DNA from: Chryseobacterium sp. LJ668
Lineage (GTDB): Bacteria; Bacteroidota; Bacteroidia; Flavobacteriales; Weeksellaceae
DNA length: 64,000 nt
NCBI RefSeq assembly: GCF_019613955.1
Contig: NZ_CP080443.1
Coordinates: 2,713,001 to 2,777,000, forward strand
Direction: 5' to 3'
The first letter of the stretch is position 1, and every line of letters begins with the position of its first letter. The notes beneath the pieces are model-generated. The model had not been told where the DNA came from. It saw nothing but the letters and a program-made list of their open reading frames with translations, and made no database searches. The position numbers were made by a program, and so were the translations under genes. Of this stretch, positions 1-8,574 are shown piece after piece.

Positions 1-984
1 GCTCTAAAACGCAGTATTAATCCACATTCTAAAGAATTGGGAATTTACATTTGTGGCGGAAAAGGCAGATTTTCAAAAGATACGCCTAATGAACTTTTGG
101 TCATTGCTGACAAAACCGGGCTTGATGGAAACGAACTGATTCGTGCCAGCAAATTGTCGGCAAAAGTAGACAATACTGCAATTCAGGATGGTTATCAGCT
201 TTATCTTCACAATTTTATTCTTTCAGATGAAGGAAATTGGTCAGTTGTACAACAGGGAATGAATGATGCAGACGGAACTGCGCGCCGTTATCATTGGCAT
301 TCTGAAAATATGAAATCTTTTGTCGATGAACCACATAAAGGAATTCAGGGAATTAACCGCGGCGAAATTCTCAATCTAACGGCAAATGCCGCTCAGGAAA
401 GCAGAAAAGGTATATTGGAAATTTCACATACCAATTCAGAAAAAATCATGCAGGATTTTGCCAATTTGATTTTACCGGCTCATCACGATGTCCGGGCTTC
501 AGATGTTGATTTAAAAAAGCTGGGAACACTTTTATACATGACGAGAGAAAACCAACCTGAAAATTTTGAAGAATTACTTTTGTTAAGAGGAGTAGGCCCA
601 AGAACTTTGCAAAGTCTGGCTTTGGTAAGTGAGGTCATTCACGGGTCGCCCTCAAGATTCAGAGATCCTGCGAGATTTTCTTTTGCACACGGCGGAAAAG
701 ACGGTCATCCGTTTCCCGTTCCGATTAAAGTTTATGATGAAACGATCGGAATTTTACAAAAAGGAATCGAAAAATCTAAACTGGGTAATTCTGATAAATT
801 GCAATCGATCAATAAGCTTCACACCATCATTTCAGATGCCGAGAAAAATTTTACTCCAAATTTTGACATCAATGAAGTGATTGAAGAAGAGCGTCAAAAT
901 TCCTGGCGCTTTGGAGGAAAGACAGTGTTTGGTGATGCGGAAAAGCCTACAAAACAAAAACCGATACAGCTCTCGTTATTTTAA
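1..984 (+). CDS. DUF763 domain-containing protein (5' end outside window)
   Basis: The frame is open from base 1, so the gene starts upstream; a TTG at 37 is inside the protein and is not the start. The visible part contains the family signature ELGIYICGGKGR, a helix-hairpin-helix-like stretch LLLRGVGPRTLQSLALVSE, and FRDPARFSFAHGGKDGHPFPV-type sequence typical of DUF763. The helix-hairpin-helix resembles those of DNA repair glycosylases, so a nucleic-acid role is plausible, but the family has no proven function that I know of. It ends with TAA at 984 and is followed by a 129-bp gap before the regulator gene. Confidence 0.85.
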   Translation, partial: ALKRSINPHSKELGIYICGGKGRFSKDTPNELLVIADKTGLDGNELIRASKLSAKVDNTAIQDGYQLYLHNFILSDEGNWSVVQQGMNDADGTARRYHWHSENMKSFVDEPHKGIQGINRGEILNLTANAAQESRKGILEISHTNSEKIMQDFANLILPAHHDVRASDVDLKKLGTLLYMTRENQPENFEELLLLRGVGPRTLQSLALVSEVIHGSPSRFRDPARFSFAHGGKDGHPFPVPIKVYDETIGILQKGIEKSKLGNSDKLQSINKLHTIISDAEKNFTPNFDINEVIEEERQNSWRFGGKTVFGDAEKPTKQKPIQLSLF

Positions 985-1113
985 TATTACTACAAATTGA
1001 AGATTTTATAAAATTTTCATTATTCATCATTAAGCTTCTCCTTAATTAAATAAAAAATTATGTCAATATTCCAATAAAAATTTTAATTTTAAAATCTTAA
1101 AAACATTAATTGG

Positions 1114-1704
1114 ATGACAAAGAAAGCTTTCGAAGTTTATTACGATTTCCCATTTTTTCTCCCGGAAGAGCTTGATGAGATCATTCAGGCTCATGAGAAA
1201 GTAATTTTTCAAAAGGGTGACTATATCCTTGAAGAGGGAAAAACCGCCAACGAGTATTATATTTTGGATAAAGGTCTGGCCCGCTCATTTGTTAATGACT
1301 TCAATGGAAACGAAGTCACCACACACTTTTTCACAGAAAATGACATCATTATTGATGTTTCATCATTATTTCAGAGGATTCCTACCCAAGAAAATATCAT
1401 TTGCATTGCAGATTGCGAATGCTGGAAAATGAATTTTGATATTTTTCAGGAATTATTTCATAAAATACCCAACCTCAGAGAATGGGGAAGAGCCTGGATG
1501 TCGCAGCAGCTTTTTTTATATAAGCAGCGTTCGGTAGAGATGTTTACACTTTCTGCAACGAAACGGTATCTCCATTTGTTGGAGCAGAAATCTCAAGTAA
1601 TACAGTTTGCTCCTTTAAAGCAAATTGCTTCGTATTTAGGTGTTACGGATACTTCATTAAGCAGAATTCGCAAAGAATTGGTTTCTCATCCCAAAAAAAA
1701 TTAA
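1114..1704 (+). CDS. Crp/Fnr family transcriptional regulator
   Basis: The 196-residue protein has an N-terminal cyclic-nucleotide-binding-like beta-roll (about residues 15-120, with the turn FQKGDYILEEGKTANEYYIL) and a C-terminal winged helix near residues 165-190 with the recognition segment QIASYLGVTDTSLSRIRKEL. The phosphate-binding Arg-Ala pair of true cAMP receptors is not evident, as in most Bacteroidetes members. It heads a row of same-strand small genes (VOC, DinB, AHSA1) and is a reasonable candidate for their regulator, but that is inference from position. A paralogue with the same arrangement lies at 32617-33189. Confidence 0.9.
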   Translation: MTKKAFEVYYDFPFFLPEELDEIIQAHEKVIFQKGDYILEEGKTANEYYILDKGLARSFVNDFNGNEVTTHFFTENDIIIDVSSLFQRIPTQENIICIADCECWKMNFDIFQELFHKIPNLREWGRAWMSQQLFLYKQRSVEMFTLSATKRYLHLLEQKSQVIQFAPLKQIASYLGVTDTSLSRIRKELVSHPKKN

Positions 1705-1781
1705 ATCTTGTCTTATGGCAAGTTGGTTTTCATTGTGACTAGGTAATTTTGGTTAAAAGTTTAACCTAGATAATTACAAAA

Positions 1782-2192
1782 ATGCAAATCAACCAAATTT
1801 ATGTCAATCTTCCAGTAAAAGATGTTCAGAAAACAAGAAAATTTTGGACAGAGCTCGGCTTTTCTATCAACGAACAATTTTCAGATGAAAATGCGATTTG
1901 TGTAATCATGAAAGAAGATCACATCTACACCATGTTTCTTAAAGAAGAATTTTTTAAAACCTTTACAGACAGGCCTATCGCCGATGGTAAAACTACTCAG
2001 ACTCTTCTTGCAATTGGTGTCGAGAGTCGTCAAGAGGTAGATGATATGGTAAATACAGCTGTTCAAAACGGAGGTTCCACATACAGTGAGCCACGAGATC
2101 ACGGCTGGATGTATCAGAGCGCTTTTTCAGATGCAGACGGTCATCAGTGGGAAGTAATGTATGCAGACATCTCTCTGCTCCCGACAGAATAA
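1782..2192 (+). CDS. VOC family protein (glyoxalase-like), copy 1
   Basis: The 136-residue protein begins MQINQIYVNLPVKD and has the paired beta-alpha-beta-beta-beta units of the vicinal-oxygen-chelate fold, ending with DADGHQWEVMYAD. Members are metal-dependent lyases, isomerases, dioxygenases or antibiotic-binding proteins, and the substrate cannot be read from sequence. It is a close tandem paralogue of the next gene, only 15 bp away, so the pair probably arose by duplication. It is likely cytoplasmic because no signal peptide is present. Confidence 0.85.
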   Translation: MQINQIYVNLPVKDVQKTRKFWTELGFSINEQFSDENAICVIMKEDHIYTMFLKEEFFKTFTDRPIADGKTTQTLLAIGVESRQEVDDMVNTAVQNGGSTYSEPRDHGWMYQSAFSDADGHQWEVMYADISLLPTE

Positions 2193-2207
2193 TATAATAA
2201 TTACAAT

Positions 2208-2618
2208 ATGAAAATCAATCAAATTTATGTCAACCTTCCGGTAAAAGACATTCAAAAAACAAAAGAATTCTGGATGAAACTAGGGTTTTCTATCAACGAG
2301 CAGATTTCAGATGAAAAGACAGTCTGTGTGATCTTAAATGAAAATATATTTGCGATGTTCATTACAGAAGAATATTTCCAGACTTTTTCAGAAAGACCTG
2401 TTCCAAAAGGAGATACTACACAGGTTTTAGTTGCGATCGGTCTAGACAGCCGAGAAGATGTAGATCAGGTAGTAAATGCTGCTGTTGAAAACGGAGCGAC
2501 ACAATATGAAGAGCCACAGGATTACGGATGGATGTATCATAATTCTTTCTGGGATATCAACGGACACGGCTGGAATGTCACTTTCGCAGATCTCTCGCAA
2601 ATGCCTTCGCAACATTAA
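2208..2618 (+). CDS. VOC family protein (glyoxalase-like), copy 2
   Basis: This is the tandem partner of the preceding gene, with the same length and the same N-terminal pattern (MKINQIYVNLPVKDIQKT). The C-terminal end reads DINGHGWNVTFADLSQMP. The copies differ at many surface positions, so the duplication is not recent, and they may have diverged in substrate or may act as partners in one dimer. The start at 2208 follows an AT-rich leader with no Shine-Dalgarno sequence, as usual in this phylum. Confidence 0.85.
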   Translation: MKINQIYVNLPVKDIQKTKEFWMKLGFSINEQISDEKTVCVILNENIFAMFITEEYFQTFSERPVPKGDTTQVLVAIGLDSREDVDQVVNAAVENGATQYEEPQDYGWMYHNSFWDINGHGWNVTFADLSQMPSQH

Positions 2619-2663
2619 ATCTAGAACTAAATATCAAATTTTACATTTTAAAAACTAAAAATT

Positions 2664-3188
2664 ATGGACACACCTAAATCATCAAAATTAGAAATCATTA
2701 TTCCTGCATTTCGTGGGCATAGCCAGAATCTTATGATGGTTCTTGACGGAATTTCCGAAGAACATGCACTGAAAAGAATTGAAGGCAGAACCAACCATAT
2801 CGTTTGGATGGTGGGTAATTTTCTCGATATGCGTTACGCAATGGGAACTGTATTGGGACTAAAAGAAGAGTTTGAATTTAAAGATTTTTTCTTCCAGGGA
2901 AAAGCACTGGATGAGAGTTTAAAATATCCGACTTTACAAGAGCTGAAAGAAAGCTTTCACAAAATATCACCTTTGGTTTATAAAAGATTATTAGAAACAA
3001 CGGATGAAGAACTTGATAAAGATTTCCCAATGGGAATGAATATCGAATTTTTTCCGGAAAACGTTCTTAATTTCATCGGGATGTGCATCGGAAGGGAAGA
3101 TTACCTCTCAGGACAAATCGGATTGATGCGCAGAATCCTCAATTACGAAGGGATGAAATATGACTTTGACGAGAATATGAAGTATTAA
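2664..3188 (+). CDS. DinB family protein
   Basis: The 174-residue protein fits the DinB four-helix bundle, a fold used by metal-dependent thiol transferases such as bacillithiol transferases. One expected ligand region is present (NHIVWMVGNFLD). The C-terminal motif, usually of the form HxxYHxGQIGLLRR, reads REDYLSGQIGLMRR here, so two metal-binding histidines appear to be missing. The protein may have lost metal-dependent catalysis. It sits between VOC genes in the same direction. Confidence 0.8.
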   Translation: MDTPKSSKLEIIIPAFRGHSQNLMMVLDGISEEHALKRIEGRTNHIVWMVGNFLDMRYAMGTVLGLKEEFEFKDFFFQGKALDESLKYPTLQELKESFHKISPLVYKRLLETTDEELDKDFPMGMNIEFFPENVLNFIGMCIGREDYLSGQIGLMRRILNYEGMKYDFDENMKY

Positions 3189-3190
3189 TA

Positions 3191-3232
3191 AATTAGAAAT
3201 TAGAAATTAGAAATTAGAAATTAGAAATTAAT
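3191..3232 (+). repeat. 7-bp microsatellite (AATTAGA)n
   Basis: Five exact and one partial head-to-tail copies of AATTAGA lie just after the DinB stop codon and about 30 bp before the next VOC start codon. The array is short and perfect, so its copy number could vary by slippage. It is in the leader region of the downstream gene, not in a coding frame. Confidence 0.9.
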
Positions 3233-3264
3233 TTCAACTAAACAACTAACTAAATCAATATATC

Positions 3265-3696
3265 ATGGCAAAACTAAATCCATACCTCAATTTTGATGGT
3301 AAAGCAGAAGAAGCTTTTACATTCTATAAGTCTGTTTTTGGTGGCGAGTTTCTTGGCGAAATTCACAAAATGGGCAACGCACCCGGAACCGAAAATTTAT
3401 CAGATGAAGAGAAAAACCGTGTAATGCATATTGCACTTCCTGTAGGGGGTGATCTTCTGATGGCTTCAGATATTGTACCGTCATTCGGACAAACGCTCAC
3501 GGTCGGAAACAATAATTATGTTTCGATTTTCCCGGATTCAAGAGAAGATGCAGAAAGGATTTTTAAAGGACTTTCGGAAGACGGAAATATAGAGATGCCC
3601 CTTGAAGATCAGTTTTGGGGAGATTACTTCGGGAGCTTCCAAGATAAATATGGTGTTCACTGGATGATCAACTATAACGAAGAATATTTAAAATAA
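3265..3696 (+). CDS. VOC family protein (PhnB-like)
   Basis: The 143-residue protein begins MAKLNPYLNFDGKAEEAFTF, the hallmark of the PhnB-like VOC subfamily. It contains the loops FYKSVFGGEFLGEI and ends with FGSFQDKYGVHWMINY. PhnB-like proteins have the glyoxalase fold but usually lack a demonstrated enzyme activity. The gene follows the AATTAGA microsatellite and precedes an AHSA1 gene, all on the same strand. Confidence 0.88.
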   Translation: MAKLNPYLNFDGKAEEAFTFYKSVFGGEFLGEIHKMGNAPGTENLSDEEKNRVMHIALPVGGDLLMASDIVPSFGQTLTVGNNNYVSIFPDSREDAERIFKGLSEDGNIEMPLEDQFWGDYFGSFQDKYGVHWMINYNEEYLK

Positions 3697-3753
3697 TTTT
3701 AATAATTAAAGGGTGAGTGATTAAGTTGCCCTTGTTTTTCAAATAAAATAAAT

Positions 3754-4167
3754 ATGGATCCAATTAAAATAGATATTACAATATTAGCGCCGGTAGAGAA
3801 GGTTTGGGATTATTTCAATACTCCGAAACATATCATGAATTGGAATTTTGCTCACGAAAGCTGGCAATGTCCAAGTTCAGAAAATGATCTGAGAATCGGT
3901 GGAAAATTCAATAACAGGATGGAAGCCAAAGACGGCAGTTTCGGGTTTGATTTTGAAGGAACTTATGATGACATTATTCCACATGAAAAAATACAATATC
4001 ACATTGCAGACGGCCGTAATGTAGAAGTGATTTTTGAAAGGATAGACGATAACGCCACGAAAGTTGCTCAGATCTTTGAGCCTGAAAAACAAAATTCTGT
4101 CGAGATGCAGCGCGACGGTTGGTACGCAATACTCAATAATTTCCACAAATATGTGGAAAATAACTGA
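3754..4167 (+). CDS. SRPBCC/AHSA1 family protein
   Basis: The 137-residue protein has the START/Bet v1-like helix-grip pattern: ILAPVEKVWDYFNTPKHIMNWNF at the start, a GGKFNNRM strand, EGTYDDIIPHEKI, and the final helix with GWYAILNNFHKYVE. AHSA1-type proteins bind hydrophobic ligands or act with Hsp90-like chaperones, and the bacterial ones are mostly uncharacterised. It is one of three in this cluster (also at 6316 and 6855). Confidence 0.88.
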   Translation: MDPIKIDITILAPVEKVWDYFNTPKHIMNWNFAHESWQCPSSENDLRIGGKFNNRMEAKDGSFGFDFEGTYDDIIPHEKIQYHIADGRNVEVIFERIDDNATKVAQIFEPEKQNSVEMQRDGWYAILNNFHKYVENN

Positions 4168-4180
4168 AAATATTATACTC

Positions 4181-4444
4181 ATGATCAATCTGGTAATAAT
4201 GGCAAGATGTTTAAAGCCCATTTGTACTGATCATCACGCTATACAAGATAATTTTTTACACGGAATACTTGCAATGCCCGCTAAGAGAGCCTTGGAAAAG
4301 GAAAAAATAGATTCTTTAGAAAAGCTTTCAGGTTACACTGAAAATGAAATACTGCAGCTGCATGGTTTCAGTAAAAATACCATGGTAAAACTAAAAGCAT
4401 ATATGCAGGAAAATCACTTTTCTTTTAAACAACATTTTAATTAA
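4181..4444 (+). CDS. Small helix-hairpin-helix protein (RNA polymerase alpha CTD-like)
   Basis: The frame is open further upstream but overlaps the AHSA1 gene there, so I chose the ATG at 4181 (ATG at 4199 is also possible). The C-terminal half, LEKLSGYTENEILQLHGFSKNTMVKLKAY, is a helix-hairpin-helix resembling the C-terminal domain of the RNA polymerase alpha subunit, which binds DNA or proteins. At about 87 residues it has no other domain. It lies six bases before the following two-domain VOC gene. Confidence 0.7.
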   Translation: MINLVIMARCLKPICTDHHAIQDNFLHGILAMPAKRALEKEKIDSLEKLSGYTENEILQLHGFSKNTMVKLKAYMQENHFSFKQHFN

Positions 4445-4449
4445 ATTAT

Positions 4450-5313
4450 ATGAACAACAATATCTTCCCATGTCTCTGGTACGACGGCGATGGCAAAGAA
4501 TCAGCTGAATTTTATTGTAAAGTATTCAAGGGAACCATTACAGCAGATACTCCCGTTGTTTTGAATATTGAACTTTTTGGTCAGAAACTGATGCTTCTTA
4601 ACGGCGGTCCTCAGTTCAAAAAAAATGCTTCTGTTTCATTCACAGTTATCTGTGATACTGAAGATGAGGTTCAGAACTATTGGGATCAGCTATTAGATGG
4701 TGGAATAGCTCTAATGCCTTTAGATTCTTATCCGTGGAGTAAAAAATACGGTTGGATTCGTGATAAATTCGGAGTGACCTGGCAAATTTATTTGGGTGAT
4801 CAACAAAGTGACCAGAAAATTATTCCGACCCTGATGTTCATCCATCAAAATAACGGACGAGCCATGGAAGCCATGGAATTTTACACTGATATTTTTCCAA
4901 ATTCAAAAATTGGCAGCGTACTAAAATACGGAGATGGAGTAGGTGACGAAACCCACGAATTACCGGAAAATGTACAACATGCACATTTTGAAATTAACGG
5001 CTATTCTTTCTTTTGCATGGATAATTCGCACGACCATCAATTTGATTTTAATGAAGGCATTTCAATCGTTGTTATGACTGATGACCAGGAAGAGACAGAT
5101 CATCTTTGGAATTCTTTGACGCAAAACGGAGGCAGAGAAAGTATGTGCGGCTGGCTGAAAGATAAGTTCGGATTCAGCTGGCAAATCGTTCCAAAAAAAC
5201 TTATTCAACTGATGAGTGGCCAGGATCAGGAAAGGGCTCAGAAAGTAGTACAGGCAATGATGAAAATGCAGAAAATAGTGATCGAAGATTTAGAAAATGC
5301 CTATAATTCGTAG
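4450..5313 (+). CDS. Tandem-domain VOC family protein (PhnB-like duplication)
   Basis: The 287-residue protein holds two consecutive VOC domains, roughly residues 1-118 and 122-262. Each starts with the PhnB-type entry (FPCLWYDGDGKESAEFYCKV and then IPTLMFIHQNNGRAMEAMEF) and ends with a KFGVTWQ or KFGFSWQIV strand. The duplication gives in one chain the two-module arrangement that single-domain members reach by dimerising. A helical tail follows. The substrate is unknown. Confidence 0.85.
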   Translation: MNNNIFPCLWYDGDGKESAEFYCKVFKGTITADTPVVLNIELFGQKLMLLNGGPQFKKNASVSFTVICDTEDEVQNYWDQLLDGGIALMPLDSYPWSKKYGWIRDKFGVTWQIYLGDQQSDQKIIPTLMFIHQNNGRAMEAMEFYTDIFPNSKIGSVLKYGDGVGDETHELPENVQHAHFEINGYSFFCMDNSHDHQFDFNEGISIVVMTDDQEETDHLWNSLTQNGGRESMCGWLKDKFGFSWQIVPKKLIQLMSGQDQERAQKVVQAMMKMQKIVIEDLENAYNS

Positions 5314-5449
5314 TTTTTAGATCAACTGAAAGATAAAGGTTGAAAAGTAATTTAAAGTAGGATTCTAACATCTAACCTCCAGCTATCATCATCTGCCTTT
5401 TTTATTCTTCGGCTTGTTGTTTGATGTTATGTTGCCAAAAGATTTGCTT

Positions 5450-6283
5450 ATGAAAACGCAGAACAAGTCAAAATCACTTTCAAAAGTCCCAAAGGAGGGA
5501 TTATATCCTGAGATTATTAGGAAAAATTATCTGGGAAGTAATAAATTGCTCAATAAAAAAGCAATTATTTCTGGCGGCGACAGCGGCATCGGTCAGGCAG
5601 TTGCTGTACACTTTGCCCGTGAAGGAGCTGATGTCGCGATCATTTATCAGGAAAATGATAAAGATGCTAAAGAAACTTTAAAGCTGGTTGAAAAAGAAGG
5701 CCGGAAATGTATTTTGTTAAAAGGTGATATTTCCAAAAAAGCTTTTAGAAAAAATTGTCTTGAAAAATTTAAAAAAGAATGGAAAACGCTTGATGTTCTT
5801 ATAAATAACGCAGGAATTCAGTTTCCGGAAAGTGAAGTTGAAAAAATTTCAGATGATCAGATCACTGAGACCTTCAATGTCAACATTATTTCGATGATAT
5901 CTTTTACCAGAGACTGTTTACAGTTGATGAACAAAAATGGAAGGATAATCTGCACAACATCAGTCACTGCATACCGTGGAAGTAATCACCTGATCGATTA
6001 TTCGTCTACAAAAGGGGCGATTGCAACCTTTGTAAGGTCTTTATCTGCCAATTTAGCTGAAAAGAAAATCCTTGTGAACGGTGTTGCACCAGGACCAATC
6101 TGGACGCCACTGGTCAAAGAAACTTTTGAAGATATTGCGTCTTTTGGAAAAGATACGCCTTTAAAAAGGGCAGGTCAGCCATCAGAAGTTGCACCCGCCT
6201 ATGTTTTTTTAGCCTCAGAAGATTCCAGTTTTATTACTGGAGAGATTATCCACATTAACGGTGGTGATTTTGTTGGAGGATAA
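5450..6283 (+). CDS. SDR family oxidoreductase
   Basis: The protein is a classical extended-N-terminus short-chain dehydrogenase. The NAD(P)-binding glycine motif reads GGDSGIGQAV, the structural NNAG is present, and the catalytic YxxxK is intact in DYSSTKGAIATF. I prefer the ATG at 5450, giving MKTQNKSKSL, over the one at 5414. The KVPKEGLYPEIIRKNY leader before the Rossmann fold is typical of the YhdF/YdaD-like general-stress subgroup. Substrate unknown; cytoplasmic. Confidence 0.87.
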   Translation: MKTQNKSKSLSKVPKEGLYPEIIRKNYLGSNKLLNKKAIISGGDSGIGQAVAVHFAREGADVAIIYQENDKDAKETLKLVEKEGRKCILLKGDISKKAFRKNCLEKFKKEWKTLDVLINNAGIQFPESEVEKISDDQITETFNVNIISMISFTRDCLQLMNKNGRIICTTSVTAYRGSNHLIDYSSTKGAIATFVRSLSANLAEKKILVNGVAPGPIWTPLVKETFEDIASFGKDTPLKRAGQPSEVAPAYVFLASEDSSFITGEIIHINGGDFVGG

Positions 6284-6315
6284 ATTTTTACCTAAACCTA
6301 ACCTAGAAAAATTAT

Positions 6316-6744
6316 ATGGAAATTTTAGAATATACAATTGAAATCGATGCAGCTCCCGAAAAAGTATGGACCGTACTCTGGGATGATACCAGCTACAGAC
6401 AATGGACGTCCGCATTCTGCACAGGATCCTTTTACATCGGGACTTGGGAAGAAAACAGCATGATGAAATTTTTTGATCCCAACAACAACGGAATGTACAG
6501 CCGCGTCCTGAAAAACGATCCTAATAAAGAAATGGTTTTCATTCATTTAGGAGAAATTTATGATGGTGTGGAAGTGCCAAAAGATTGGGGTGATGCTACA
6601 GAATCTTATTTTCTGGAAGAAACTGAAAACGGAACCAAACTAACCGCAAAAATCAAAGCATCTGAAGAATTCAAAGGTTTTTTTGAAGACAAATTTCCGG
6701 TGGCTCTTCAAAACGTTAAACATTTATCAGAAAATCAATTATAA
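6316..6744 (+). CDS. SRPBCC/AHSA1 family protein
   Basis: The 142-residue protein begins MEILEYTIEIDAAPEKVW, the START-like entry strand and helix, followed by WDDTSYRQWTSAF and a C-terminal helix ending in NVKHLSENQL. It lies 32 bp downstream of the SDR gene and is probably co-transcribed with it. It is a paralogue of the gene at 6855, with the same start pattern and spacing of motifs. Ligand unknown. Confidence 0.87.
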   Translation: MEILEYTIEIDAAPEKVWTVLWDDTSYRQWTSAFCTGSFYIGTWEENSMMKFFDPNNNGMYSRVLKNDPNKEMVFIHLGEIYDGVEVPKDWGDATESYFLEETENGTKLTAKIKASEEFKGFFEDKFPVALQNVKHLSENQL

Positions 6745-6854
6745 TCAACACGAAATGAAATGCACAAATTTTCATTAAATAATTGGGTAAGTATCAATGT
6801 TATTGGTGAAAATATTTGTGGCGTTTGTATTTAAAAAATAAAAAAAATTAAAAT

Positions 6855-7298
6855 ATGGAAACATTATCATACGAAAAGATCATTGATGCTCCAAAACAGA
6901 AGGTATGGGACGTTCTTTGGGGAGAAAATACCTATAGCGAATGGACACAGTTTTTCAGTCCGGGTTCCCAAATGAAATCCGACTGGAAAGTCAATGGAAA
7001 AACCTATTTCGTTAATCAGGAAGGAGCAGGAATGGTTTCAACGATCGACAGTTTGGAGCAGCCCGACCAGATCATTTTTAAGCACCTCGGAATGGTGGAT
7101 GAAAATGGAGTGGAAGACACCGAAAGCATGGAAGTGAAGCAGTGGAGCGGTTGTTTTGAGAAATATATTCTTATAGATTATGATGGCAGAACAAAACTTC
7201 ATGTCGAGGTTCAGACCGAAAAAAACTGGGAAGAGCATATGAATGATGGCTTTACGAAAGGTTTGGAAGTTGTGAAAAATTTGGCGGAGTTTAAGTAG
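6855..7298 (+). CDS. SRPBCC/AHSA1 family protein
   Basis: The 147-residue protein begins METLSYEKIIDAPKQKVWDV and shares the WGENTYSEWTQFFSPGS turn with the preceding paralogue. The last helix reads GFTKGLEVVKNLAEF. A 110-bp gap separates the two, and a hairpin terminator follows, so this gene closes the one-directional cluster that starts at the Crp-type regulator. Confidence 0.87.
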   Translation: METLSYEKIIDAPKQKVWDVLWGENTYSEWTQFFSPGSQMKSDWKVNGKTYFVNQEGAGMVSTIDSLEQPDQIIFKHLGMVDENGVEDTESMEVKQWSGCFEKYILIDYDGRTKLHVEVQTEKNWEEHMNDGFTKGLEVVKNLAEFK

Positions 7299-7318
7299 AA
7301 TTAAATTAATTTATTTCT

Positions 7319-7354
7319 AAAAAACGAAAAGTATATCTGCTTTTCGTTTTTTTT
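7319..7354. terminator. Bidirectional hairpin terminator
   Basis: AAAACGAAAAG pairs perfectly with CTTTTCGTTTT across an 8-nt loop and is flanked by A-runs on one side and T-runs on the other. It can stop transcription of the AHSA1 gene from the left and of the small minus-strand gene from the right. Confidence 0.85.
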
Positions 7355-7367
7355 GTTTAAAAATATA

Positions 7368-7523
7368 TCAGACTTTAGCCCGGATAGAAACGGCTACCCC
7401 ATAGCAAGCAATGGAAATGCCAAGGAGCGAGGAGTAAAAGTACATAGCCGGATTAACTCCTGAAAAATAAATTACGACTAACAAAGGAAAAATTGAAATG
7501 TCGAAAAAAATCTTTACATTCAT
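7368..7523 (-). CDS. Small membrane protein, 51 residues (hypothetical)
   Basis: From the ATG at 7523 the frame encodes MNVKIFFDISIFPLLVVIYF and then a second hydrophobic stretch around SLLGISIACYGVAV, giving two likely membrane helices. It ends just before a bidirectional terminator and is divergent from the sigma factor gene at 7559, so it could be regulated from the same short intergenic region. I do not recognise a family. A coincidental open frame cannot be excluded. Confidence 0.45.
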   Translation of the reverse strand: MNVKIFFDISIFPLLVVIYFSGVNPAMYFYSSLLGISIACYGVAVSIRAKV

Positions 7524-7558
7524 TAAAGTAAAACAAAAAGTACAATCGTCATAGCAAT

Positions 7559-8137
7559 ATGGAGATTGCCGAGAAAATAACAATGCCACAGAAGGAAAAG
7601 GAAAACATTATTTCGCAGACTGTATCAAACTACGGCGGAAAACTGATGTCTTTTATTCGCCCGAAAGTGAAAAATACCGAAGATGCGGAAGATATTCTGC
7701 AGGAGGTGTGGTATCAGTTCAGTAGTTTGACCAATCTTTCGGAAATTGTAAATGTCGGTGGATGGTTATACCGGGTGACATCCAACAAAATCATCGATAA
7801 ATACCGAAAAAAGAAAACCGAAAATCTTGAAGATTTTGTGTACGAAGATGAAGACGGATCGTTTTCAATAAAGGATATTCTGTTGCTTGACGACAGCGCC
7901 GGACCCGATGTGAAAATGTTTCAGGATGAGATTTGGAAAAAACTGTTTGAAGCTCTAGAAGAACTTCCCGAAAAACAGAAATTGGTTTACATGGAAAATG
8001 AACTGAATGATAAAACTCTACAGGAAATTGCCGATGAGCAGGGTGAAAATATTAAAACCATCATCAGTAGAAAAAATTATGCAGTGAAGCATTTGAGAAA
8101 CAGATTGAGACAGTTGTACGAAGATTTAAATAATTAG
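7559..8137 (+). CDS. RNA polymerase sigma factor, ECF type
   Basis: The 192-residue protein has region 2 at about residues 25-95 (DAEDILQEVWYQF, then GWLYRVTSNKIIDKYRKKK) and region 4 at about 135-188 (LPEKQKLVYMENELNDKTLQEIAD followed by the recognition helix). No anti-sigma factor with a recognisable domain follows. Instead two small genes follow at 8149 and 8575, and the first is a membrane protein. Overall this is a sigma-70 family ECF factor that controls an unknown regulon. Confidence 0.92.
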   Translation: MEIAEKITMPQKEKENIISQTVSNYGGKLMSFIRPKVKNTEDAEDILQEVWYQFSSLTNLSEIVNVGGWLYRVTSNKIIDKYRKKKTENLEDFVYEDEDGSFSIKDILLLDDSAGPDVKMFQDEIWKKLFEALEELPEKQKLVYMENELNDKTLQEIADEQGENIKTIISRKNYAVKHLRNRLRQLYEDLNN

Positions 8138-8148
8138 AAATAAATAAA

Positions 8149-8487
8149 ATGAACAATAAATATAAAAAAAGCTGGGCACTTTTAATTTTATGTCCGCCTT
8201 TGATTTTCCTTGCCGTTGCGCTGATCGTGATGTGGCTTTGGAACTGCATTTTGCCGGAAGTTATCGGTGTAAAAACAATTAATTACTGGCAGGCGATGGG
8301 GATTTTGGTGTTGAGTAAAATTCTTTTCGGAGGTTTTCACGGGAAATTCGGAAGAGGAATGAGAGATATGAAAGAGAAACACCTGAAGCATAAAATGGAA
8401 GGAATGTCTGAGGAAGAAAAAGAAAAATTCAAAGAAGTGTGGAAACAGAAATGTTCAAGCGGATTTTTCAACAGAAACAACGAATAG
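8149..8487 (+). CDS. Small membrane protein linked to ECF sigma factor
   Basis: The 112-residue protein starts 11 bp after the sigma factor stop and is likely in the same operon. Two hydrophobic segments (around LLILCPPLIFLAVALIVMW and WQAMGILVLSKILFGG) are followed by a charged, predicted helical cytoplasmic tail rich in Lys, Glu and Met. The position invites an anti-sigma role, but no known anti-sigma domain is visible. Similar small membrane proteins accompany this sigma factor type in relatives, to my recollection. Confidence 0.75.
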   Translation: MNNKYKKSWALLILCPPLIFLAVALIVMWLWNCILPEVIGVKTINYWQAMGILVLSKILFGGFHGKFGRGMRDMKEKHLKHKMEGMSEEEKEKFKEVWKQKCSSGFFNRNNE

Positions 8488-8574
8488 TTTAAAATTTTTG
8501 AAGTAGTAAAGTGAAAATCAAAACGAATTCGTCTCTATAAAAAACAAGAAGTAGTAAAATTTAAAATTTAAGAA

